Shown in pieces: positions 47,753 through 53,756 of a stretch of 53,756 bases of DNA. The translations under genes and the position numbers were made by a program. Source of the DNA: Rhizobium alarense (GTDB lineage Bacteria; Pseudomonadota; Alphaproteobacteria; Rhizobiales; Rhizobiaceae); assembly GCF_021555155.1 (NCBI RefSeq), contig NZ_JAKGBU010000003.1, positions 1 to 53,756 of the forward strand, given 5' to 3'. How positions within the stretch are numbered: position 1 is the stretch's first letter; every line of letters starts with the position of its first letter. Below the pieces are notes generated by a model. That model was not told the origin of the DNA. It saw only the letters and a program-made list of their open reading frames with translations, and made no database searches.

Positions 47753-49198
47753 ATGTCGAATGCCTACGACGTCATCGTTATCGGTTCGGGCCCGGGCGGC
47801 TACATCGCCGCGATCCGGGCCGCGCAACTCGGCCTGAAAACCGCGATCGTCGAGCGCGAACACCTGGCCGGAATCTGCTCCAACTGGGGCTGCATCCCGA
47901 CCAAGGCGCTGCTGCGCTCCGCCGAGATCCTTCACTACGCGAAACATCCGGGCGACTACGGCATCAGGATCGAGGGTTCCGTCACCCCGGACCTGAAGGC
48001 GATCGTCGCCCGCTCGCGCGGCATTGCGGCGCGCATGAACGGCGGCGTCGGCTTCCTGATGAAGAAGAACAAGGTCGACATCATCTGGGGCGAGGCGAAG
48101 ATCGTGAAGCCCGGCGAGATCGTCGTGTCGAAGACGACGAAGGCGATCCAGCAGCCGCAGGCGCCGCTGCCGAAGACCGTTCTGCCCGAGGGCACCTATA
48201 CGGCCAAGCATATCGTCATCGCCACCGGCGCCCGGCCGCGTGCGCTGCCCGGCATCGAGCCGGACGGCAAGCTGATCTGGACCTATTTCGAAGCGATGAA
48301 GCCCGAAGAGATGCCGAAGTCGCTGCTCGTCATGGGCTCGGGCGCCATCGGCATCGAGTTCGCTTCCTTCTATCGCACCATGGGCGTCGACGTGACGGTC
48401 GTCGAGGTGATGAAGACGGTGATGCCGGTCGAGGACGCGGAAATCTCGGGCCTCGCCAAGAAGCAGTTCGAGAAGCAGGGCATGAAGATTCATCTGGAGG
48501 CGAAGGTCGCCAAGGTGGAGAAGGGTGCCAATTCCATCACCGCCCATGTCGAGATGAAGGACGGCAAGGTCGAGAAGATCACCGCCGACCGCATGATCTC
48601 CGCCGTCGGCGTGCAGGCGAATATCGAGAATATCGGTCTCGAGGCGCTCGGCGTGAAGACCGACCGCGGCTTCATCGCCATCGACGGCTACGGCAAGACC
48701 AATGTTGCCGGCATCTACGCCATCGGCGATGTCGCAGGTCCCCCGATGCTCGCCCACAAGGCCGAGCATGAGGCCGTCATCTGCATCGAGAAGATCGCCG
48801 GCGTCGCGAATGTTCACCCGATGGACAAGGCGAAAATCCCCGGCTGCACCTATTGCCACCCGCAGGTCGCCTCGGTCGGCCTGACGGAAGCGAAGGCCAA
48901 GGAACAGGGCCGCGACATCCGCGTCGGCCGCTTCCCCTTCGTCGCCAACGGCAAGGCGATCGCGCTCGGCGAGGACCAGGGGCTCGTCAAAACGATCTTC
49001 GACAGGAAGACCGGTGAACTGCTGGGCGCCCATCTGGTCGGCGCGGAGGTCACCGAACTCATCCAGGGCTTCGTCGTCGCGATGAACCTCGAGACGACCG
49101 AGGAAGAGCTGATGCACACGATCTTCCCGCATCCGACGATCTCGGAGACGCTGAAGGAAAGCGTGCTCGACGCCTATGGACGTGCGCTGAACGCTTGA
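47753..49198 (+). CDS. lpd: Dihydrolipoyl dehydrogenase, PDH E3
   Basis: This 481-residue flavoprotein reoxidises dihydrolipoyl groups, passing electrons to NAD. It has the FAD motif IGSGPGGYIAAIRAA, the redox disulfide C42-SNWG-C47 (GICSNWGCIPTKAL), an NAD motif MGSGAIGIEFASF, AIGDVAGPPMLAHKAEHE, and the C-terminal His-Glu region HPHPTISE-like (FPHPTISE). ATG 47753 matches the family N-terminus; GTG 47741 is an alternative that lies inside the ribosome binding site. Confidence 0.95.
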   Translation: MSNAYDVIVIGSGPGGYIAAIRAAQLGLKTAIVEREHLAGICSNWGCIPTKALLRSAEILHYAKHPGDYGIRIEGSVTPDLKAIVARSRGIAARMNGGVGFLMKKNKVDIIWGEAKIVKPGEIVVSKTTKAIQQPQAPLPKTVLPEGTYTAKHIVIATGARPRALPGIEPDGKLIWTYFEAMKPEEMPKSLLVMGSGAIGIEFASFYRTMGVDVTVVEVMKTVMPVEDAEISGLAKKQFEKQGMKIHLEAKVAKVEKGANSITAHVEMKDGKVEKITADRMISAVGVQANIENIGLEALGVKTDRGFIAIDGYGKTNVAGIYAIGDVAGPPMLAHKAEHEAVICIEKIAGVANVHPMDKAKIPGCTYCHPQVASVGLTEAKAKEQGRDIRVGRFPFVANGKAIALGEDQGLVKTIFDRKTGELLGAHLVGAEVTELIQGFVVAMNLETTEEELMHTIFPHPTISETLKESVLDAYGRALNA

Positions 49199-49223
49199 AC
49201 GTGTTATCGAAGCGCTCGCGGCG

Positions 49224-49342
49224 CCCCCTCATCCGGCCCTTTGGGCCACCTTCTCCCCGCGGGGAGAAGGGGATCGCCGCAAACGTCTCATTCTTCGTCT
49301 TCTCCCCATCGGGGAGAAGGTGCCGGCAGGCGGATGAGGGGG
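49224..49342. repeat. RIME1-type palindromic intergenic repeat
   Basis: A 119-bp element with perfect 12-bp terminal inverted repeats (CCCCCTCATCCG, 49224-49235; CGGATGAGGGGG, 49331-49342). Inside are two palindromes: 49249-49270 (22 bases, perfect) and 49299-49319 (9-base arms CTTCTCCCC/GGGGAGAAG). Size, ends and two-palindrome structure match the Rhizobium-specific intergenic mosaic element RIME1. It separates lpd and lipA and could act as an RNA hairpin between them. Confidence 0.85.
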
Positions 49343-49367
49343 CTTCGCGAGGAAAAGTGGAATAGTC

Positions 49368-50342
49368 ATGGTCACCATTCTCGACCGTACCAATCTCACG
49401 CCCGACGCCAAGCGCGTGCGGCATCCGGAAAAGGCCAACCGGCCTGACACCGAGGTGCTGCGCAAGCCGGAATGGATCCGCGTGCGCGCGCCGGTGTCGA
49501 AGGGCTACCAGGAAACGCGGGACCTCGTGCGCGCCCACAAGCTGGTGACGGTCTGCGAGGAGGCGGGCTGCCCGAATATCGGCGAGTGCTGGGACAAGAA
49601 ACACGCCACCTTCATGATCATGGGCGAGATCTGTACGCGGGCCTGCGCCTTCTGCAACGTGGCGACCGGCAAGCCGAACGCGCTCGACATGGACGAGCCG
49701 GAAAACGTCGCCAAGGCCGTCAGGCAGATGGGCCTGTCGCACGTCGTCATCACCTCGGTCGACCGCGACGATCTGGCGGACGGCGGTGCCGAGCACTTCG
49801 AGAAGGTGATATGGGCGATCCGCGCCGCCTCGCCGGCAACGACGATCGAGATCCTGACGCCGGACTTCCTGAAGAAGCCCGGTGCGCTCGAACGGGTCGT
49901 CGCCGCCAGGCCCGACGTCTTCAACCACAATATGGAGACCGTGCCCGGCAACTACCTGACGGTCCGGCCGGGTGCGCGCTACTTCCACTCGATCCGGCTT
50001 TTGCAGCGCGTCAAGGAACTGGACCCGACCATGTTCACCAAGTCCGGCATCATGGTGGGTCTCGGCGAGGAGCGCAACGAAGTGCTCCAGCTCATGGACG
50101 ACCTGCGCACCGCCGACGTCGATTTCCTGACCATCGGCCAGTACCTCCAGCCGACGCGCAAGCACCACAAGGTCGAAAAATTCGTCACCCCGGAGGAGTT
50201 CAAGTCCTACGAGACCGTCGCCTACAGCAAGGGCTTCCTGATGGTCTCGTCGAGCCCGCTGACCCGCTCGTCGCACCACGCCGGCGACGATTTCGCCCGG
50301 CTGCGGGCGGCGCGGGAGAAGAAGCTACTGGCGGCGGAGTAA
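49368..50342 (+). CDS. lipA: Lipoyl synthase
   Basis: This 324-residue radical-SAM enzyme inserts sulfur into octanoyl groups on lipoyl domains such as those of PdhB and PdhC. It has both clusters: C63-x4-C68-x5-C74 (auxiliary) and C89-x3-C93-x2-C96 (radical SAM), and the C-terminal [11 protein letters not shown] with the cluster-liganding Ser. It is near pdh and lpd, matching function. An intrinsic terminator follows. Confidence 0.97.
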   Translation: MVTILDRTNLTPDAKRVRHPEKANRPDTEVLRKPEWIRVRAPVSKGYQETRDLVRAHKLVTVCEEAGCPNIGECWDKKHATFMIMGEICTRACAFCNVATGKPNALDMDEPENVAKAVRQMGLSHVVITSVDRDDLADGGAEHFEKVIWAIRAASPATTIEILTPDFLKKPGALERVVAARPDVFNHNMETVPGNYLTVRPGARYFHSIRLLQRVKELDPTMFTKSGIMVGLGEERNEVLQLMDDLRTADVDFLTIGQYLQPTRKHHKVEKFVTPEEFKSYETVAYSKGFLMVSSSPLTRSSHHAGDDFARLRAAREKKLLAAE

Positions 50343-50368
50343 AATCCCTGCTTGCATTTTTCAGAAAC

Positions 50369-50392
50369 CGCGGCGATTTTCGCCGCGTTTTT
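50369..50392 (+). terminator. Intrinsic terminator after lipA
   Basis: CGCGGCGA (50369-50376), a TTT loop and TCGCCGCG (50380-50387) form a perfect 8-bp stem followed by TTTTT (50388-50392). Confidence 0.85.
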
Positions 50393-50414
50393 GGTTTGCG
50401 AGCGGAGATAAGCG

Positions 50415-50987
50415 GTGCCGGCTTCCATCGACGATCTGCGCCGAGCTGCCGACATTTTGCGTCATGCGGAGCGCATCATGGTCATCGGATGTTCCGGCGG
50501 CGGCAAGAGCACACTGTCGCGCCGGATCTGCGACTATCTCGACCTTCCCTATGTTTCCATGGATCGTGAGTTCTATTGGCTGCCGGGCTGGGTAAAGCGC
50601 GACAAGGCGGAGGAGAGGGCGCTGATCCCCGAAACCGTGGCCCGGGACCGTTGGCTCATGGATGGCAGCGGTTCGTCGACCTTCGATCTCAGGGTGCCGC
50701 GGGCGCAGATGGTGCTTTGGGTGCGTATTTCACGCTGGCGATGTCTGCTCGGCGTAGCGAGACGCGGTTTCCGCTATCGGGGCAAGACCCGGCCGGACAT
50801 GGCGCCGGGTTGCGTCGAGCAAATTCCGGACCGGGAATTCCTGTCTTACATCTGGCATTTCGAGAAGCGCTTCGCCCCGCATCTCGTGGCGCAATTGCAG
50901 AGACATGGACCGGACATTCCGGTTTTGCAGCTGAAAAGCCACGCGGAAATGCACTGCCTTCTTGATCTTCTCGGCGCGCCCACTTAG
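50415..50987 (+). CDS. P-loop kinase-like ATPase (FlaR/adenylate-kinase-like)
   Basis: This 190-residue protein has a Walker A (GCSGGGKSTLSRRI, about residues 25-38), DLPYVSMDREFYWLPGW, and RDRWLMDGSGSSTF, the pattern of the DNA-topology-modulation FlaR-like/adenylate-kinase-related family. Start is GTG at 50415 with GAGCGGAG nearby. The function is uncertain. It begins 23 bases after the lipA terminator and is followed by the ratA gene after nine bases, so these two are likely co-transcribed. Confidence 0.8.
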   Translation: MPASIDDLRRAADILRHAERIMVIGCSGGGKSTLSRRICDYLDLPYVSMDREFYWLPGWVKRDKAEERALIPETVARDRWLMDGSGSSTFDLRVPRAQMVLWVRISRWRCLLGVARRGFRYRGKTRPDMAPGCVEQIPDREFLSYIWHFEKRFAPHLVAQLQRHGPDIPVLQLKSHAEMHCLLDLLGAPT

Positions 50988-50996
50988 CTCTCGGCC

Positions 50997-51449
50997 ATGC
51001 CCCAGTTCGAAACCCGCAGGCCCGTTCCCCATACGCCAGACCAGATGTACGCGCTCGTCGCCGATGTTGAGCGCTATCCGGAGTTTCTGCCGCTCTGCGA
51101 GGGACTGACCGTGCGCTCGCGCAAGGCGCGCGACGGCAGGGAACTGCTCGTCGCCGACATGACCGTCGGCTACAAGGCGATCCGCGAGACCTTCACGACA
51201 CAGGTGCTGCTGAACGCAGCCGAACGGGCGATCGACGTCAAGTATCTCGACGGGCCGTTCCGCTATCTCGACAACCGCTGGCGCTTCGAGGCGCTGCCTG
51301 ACGGGACCTGCTCGGTGCATTTCTTCATCGACTACGAGTTCAAGAGCCGCATCCTCGGTGCGCTGATGGGCTCGATGTTCGACCGCGCCTTCCGCATGTT
51401 CACGGAGGCGTTCGAGAAGCGGGCGGCGACGATCTACAGGACGGCCTGA
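50997..51449 (+). CDS. RatA/COQ10 START-domain protein
   Basis: This 150-residue START/SRPBCC-fold protein begins PQFETRRPVPHTPDQMYALVADVERYPEFLPLC, the COQ10/RatA signature, and ends with an amphipathic helix. In E. coli RatA is annotated as a ribosome-association toxin, but the alphaproteobacterial members are more likely ubiquinone-binding proteins. No antitoxin gene is adjacent. Confidence 0.9.
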   Translation: MPQFETRRPVPHTPDQMYALVADVERYPEFLPLCEGLTVRSRKARDGRELLVADMTVGYKAIRETFTTQVLLNAAERAIDVKYLDGPFRYLDNRWRFEALPDGTCSVHFFIDYEFKSRILGALMGSMFDRAFRMFTEAFEKRAATIYRTA

Positions 51450-51549
51450 CGTTTCTGATCGCGTGCCCGCGCTGCTCGCGTTTATGGCGCGGGATGTGGA
51501 AAACGGCCGCGGTCGCGAATTTTTTCGGTTTGCTCTTCGTCAGACGTTC

Positions 51550-52374
51550 ATGTTGATGCGCGCCCTGACCTTTGCTGCCGCCTTTTTCGCATTCGCCCTG
51601 GCGGCGGCGGCGGGCGACGATGGCGAAAAGCCGGGCAGCTACATCCTTCTGCTCGACAAGGACGGCCGGCCGGTCGCCGGCACCTATCGGCTCGGACCCG
51701 GCGTGCAGCTCGTCACCGAATCGAGCGACGGCGGCCTACCGAAGGAGGCCGTCTATGTGGACCGGGCCTTTTTTCCGCAACGCGAGGCGAGTTTCCTCCA
51801 CTTCTTCAACAATCGCCACGCCTACACGCCGGACCCGACGGCGGTGAAGGTCGGCGAGGAAGTGCGCATCGACGATCGCGAAACAAACCTGCCGCCGCTC
51901 TTCAAGGACCAGAAGACGGAGCGGGAAGGGGCGTTCCGGCTGACCGTTGTCGCGCTTGTCGCCTCCACGCTCGGTGACACCAAGGTGGTCGGCAAGCGCT
52001 ACCGGCGCGAGGGCTACGGTCCTGATGACACGGATCCCTGGGAAGGCGACCGCTTCTATATCGAAACGCTCGACATGGACCTGTCGCTCGCGGCCGCACG
52101 GCGCGTGGCGGCGATGGAACGGGGCACGGCGCTGAGCTCGGGCGATTTCCTGGCGCAATATACGGTGCGGTCGACAAAGATCCCGGCCTTCGCCAAATGT
52201 ATCGCGGAAAAGCGCGAGACGGCGGAATACAAGGCGCTCGCGGAAGCGCAGCGGGCAGGTCCGGACGCCCTGATGGGGACGCAGTTCCTGTCGGAGGGCA
52301 AGGTCTTCTGGCAGGACAAGGCCCTCGCGCAAGGCCAGTTCAACATGAGCGTCTTCACGCTTTGTCCGAACTAG
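51550..52374 (+). CDS. Exported protein of unknown function
   Basis: I do not recognise this protein of about 274 residues. A signal peptide (MLMRALTFAAAFFAFALAAAAG) makes ATG 51550 or 51556 the likely start; neither has a clear ribosome binding site, and an upstream in-frame GTG at 51463 is less convincing. The mature part is rich in charged residues and has two Cys (in AKCIAEKRE and near the C-terminus TLCPN). It converges with cinA. Confidence 0.7.
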   Translation: MLMRALTFAAAFFAFALAAAAGDDGEKPGSYILLLDKDGRPVAGTYRLGPGVQLVTESSDGGLPKEAVYVDRAFFPQREASFLHFFNNRHAYTPDPTAVKVGEEVRIDDRETNLPPLFKDQKTEREGAFRLTVVALVASTLGDTKVVGKRYRREGYGPDDTDPWEGDRFYIETLDMDLSLAAARRVAAMERGTALSSGDFLAQYTVRSTKIPAFAKCIAEKRETAEYKALAEAQRAGPDALMGTQFLSEGKVFWQDKALAQGQFNMSVFTLCPN

Positions 52375-52555
52375 CGAGTTTGCGCACTGTTCCAGCGCCG
52401 GGTTTGCGCGAGGCGCGGGCCGCCCTGTTGCGGACCGCGGTAAGCCACTTTCCTTTCCGACGGCTGGTCCCGGTGGGAGCGGAAAGCGGCGAGGCCGCGG
52501 TAAAGGACTTCGCCGACCATGCGGGCTTCTGCCTGACGCTGCCGAAACAGCCCCG

Positions 52556-53059
52556 CTATTCGAGCGAAGCCGCCTCCCGCAGCATCTCGAATGCCGTGCG
52601 CAGCGTGGCGAGCCGCACCTGCTGACGGCCGATATCGCCGTAGCGCATTTCCCGCTGCAATGTTGCATGGCCCGCGCGGGCGGCGGCGAGATGCACGAGG
52701 CCGACCGGTTTTTCGGCCGAGCCGCCGCCGGGGCCGGCAATACCCGTCACCGCAACCGAGATGTTCGCCTCCGAATGCCGGATCGCCCCTTCGGCCATCT
52801 CGATTGCCGTCGGGCGCGAGACCGCGCCATGCGCTTCGAGCGTATCGCGGGAGACACCCAGCATCTCTTGCTTGGCGTGGTTGGAATAGGTGATGAAGCC
52901 GCGGTCGAAGACGGTGGAGGAACCGGCGACCTCGGTGATCGCGCCGGCGATGAGGCCCGCCGTGCAGGATTCGGCGGTCGCGATCATCAGCTTGCGCTCT
53001 GTGAAATCGGCGACGATCCGTTTTGCCGCCTCTTCGATATCCTCGGGCCAGATGCTCAT
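52556..53059 (-). CDS. CinA C-terminal family, nicotinamide-nucleotide amidase PncC-like
   Basis: This 167-residue protein has [36 protein letters not shown] and [19 protein letters not shown], the full PncC signature. It deamidates NMN. Only the C-terminal domain exists, without the N-terminal COG1058 domain. It overlaps ispDF by four bases. Confidence 0.93.
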   Translation of the reverse strand: MSIWPEDIEEAAKRIVADFTERKLMIATAESCTAGLIAGAITEVAGSSTVFDRGFITYSNHAKQEMLGVSRDTLEAHGAVSRPTAIEMAEGAIRHSEANISVAVTGIAGPGGGSAEKPVGLVHLAAARAGHATLQREMRYGDIGRQQVRLATLRTAFEMLREAASLE

Positions 53060-53756
53060 GAATCGTCCTTCCTGTAGACGACGGTCGCCGTGGCGATCGC
53101 CGCGATGCCCTCGCGCCGGCCGACGAAGCCGATCTTCTCGTTCGTCGTCGCCTTGACGGAGCAGCGTTCGAGCGCAATGCCGAGGAAATCGGAAAGGTTC
53201 CGGCGCATCGCTTCACGATGCGGCCCGACCTTCGGCGCCTCGGCGATCAGCGAGACGTCGGCATTCATGATGGTGCCGCCATTGTCCCGCACGATCCTGG
53301 CTGCGTGTTCGAGGAATATCCGCGAGGCGGCGCCCTTCCACCGAGGGTCGGAGGGCGGGAAGTGGTCGCCGATATCGCCGGCGCCGCAGGTCGCAAGCAG
53401 GGCATCGGTCAGGGCATGCAGTGCGACGTCGGCGTCGGAATGGCCCAGAAGCGCCTGGTCGTGCGGGATGAAGACGCCGCAGAGCGTGACGCCGTCGCCT
53501 GCGACAAGCTGGTGCACGTCGTAGCCGTTGCCGGTGCGCACGTCGGGGAGGGGGCTCGAAAGCCGTGCGTCGGCCATGGCGATGTCCTTCTGCAGGGTGA
53601 GCTTGACGTTGCCGGCCGTGCCCTCGATCAGCCGGACGGGAATGCCCGCCCATTCGGCGATCGCCGCATCGTCGGTGAAGTCGTCGCGGCCGGCCGCGGC
53701 GGCGCGCCGGTGCGCGTCGAGGATCGTCTGGAAATGGAACGACTGGGGCGTCTGGG
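53056..53756 (-). CDS. ispDF: Bifunctional IspD-IspF (MEP pathway), 5' part cut off
   Basis: The C-terminal IspF domain is complete (2-C-methyl-D-erythritol 2,4-cyclodiphosphate synthase) with metal ligands in GYDVHQL and [31 protein letters not shown] and [12 protein letters not shown]. Upstream in the same frame, the end of an IspD domain reads through to the window edge (TPQSFHF...[10 protein letters not shown]), so this is the fused alphaproteobacterial enzyme for isoprenoid synthesis. The ATG at 53577 is internal, not the start. Confidence 0.95.
   Translation of the reverse strand, partial: QTPQSFHFQTILDAHRRAAAAGRDDFTDDAAIAEWAGIPVRLIEGTAGNVKLTLQKDIAMADARLSSPLPDVRTGNGYDVHQLVAGDGVTLCGVFIPHDQALLGHSDADVALHALTDALLATCGAGDIGDHFPPSDPRWKGAASRIFLEHAARIVRDNGGTIMNADVSLIAEAPKVGPHREAMRRNLSDFLGIALERCSVKATTNEKIGFVGRREGIAAIATATVVYRKDDS

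Noticed and set aside
50997-51449. RatA as a toxin-antitoxin module
   Set aside because: No RatB-like partner adjoins, and the alphaproteobacterial family is better explained as a COQ10-type lipid-binding protein.
52197-52625. Plus-strand frame across the exported-protein/cinA gap
   Set aside because: Overlaps both real genes in other frames; no start signal or family match. The 181-base gap itself holds nothing I recognise.
1-53756. CRISPR array, prophage, integrative element or tRNA attachment site
   Set aside because: No regularly spaced repeats, integrase, transposase, phage structural gene or tRNA was seen; the AT-rich genes are isolated.

Overview
The window is about 53.8 kb of GC-rich chromosomal DNA from an alphaproteobacterium, almost certainly a Rhizobiales/Rhizobiaceae member (Ensifer/Rhizobium/Shinella type). 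The evidence is a fused IspD-IspF protein, an E1-beta PdhB with its own lipoyl domain, a B12-dependent ribonucleotide reductase, a VirC1-like ParA, the order trpD-trpC-moaC-moeA, the order ftsB-pdhABC-esterase-lpd-lipA-ratA-cinA-ispDF, and an intergenic repeat with the architecture of the rhizobial RIME1 element. I saw no tRNA, rRNA, CRISPR array, transposase or phage gene.

Layout. 1-1.3 kb: a palindromic intergenic element and an AT-rich orphan gene with a Cys4-type motif. 1.4-5.9 kb: nrdJ, with a long upstream region holding a spaced pair of NrdR-box-like sites. 5.9-16.2 kb: a chemosensory cluster. A soluble receptor-like gene diverges from STAS-cheY-cheA-cheW-mcp-cheW-cheR-cheB, followed by a ParA/VirC1-like ATPase. 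16.3-21.8 kb: minus-strand moeA, moaC, trpC, trpD and ppiD. 22-28.5 kb: a Na/Pi-cotransporter-like gene, glmU, glmS, a GNAT gene and a DUF502 gene. 28.7-34.8 kb: recG diverging from sdhE-mfd. 34.8-41.7 kb: GST, a FrnE-like DsbA protein, a YejA-like solute-binding protein, ialB, hspQ, a coiled-coil membrane protein and an orphan TAXI binding protein. 41.8-53.8 kb: ftsB, the pyruvate dehydrogenase/lipoate region (pdhA, pdhB, pdhC, lpd, lipA) with accessory genes, then ratA, an exported orphan, cinA and ispDF (cut by the window edge).

How the genes work together. PdhA/B/C and Lpd make the complete pyruvate dehydrogenase complex, and LipA supplies the lipoyl groups on PdhB and PdhC. GlmS and GlmU supply UDP-GlcNAc. 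TrpD and TrpC are two steps of tryptophan synthesis, and MoaC and MoeA two steps of molybdenum cofactor synthesis. RecG and Mfd handle stalled forks and stalled RNA polymerase. CheA, CheW, MCP, CheR, CheB and CheY form a complete phosphorelay with adaptation enzymes.

The most unusual points are: (1) a perfect 15-bp inverted repeat whose right arm contains the Shine-Dalgarno of lpd, and a similar weaker fold at pdhA; (2) an AT-rich, membrane-anchored protein resembling prokaryotic YEATS proteins, fitted between pdhC and the esterase gene with stop/start overlaps on both sides; (3) the chemosensory cluster that combines a soluble receptor-like protein, a STAS protein and a ParA-type ATPase; (4) the paired NrdR-like boxes at nrdJ.
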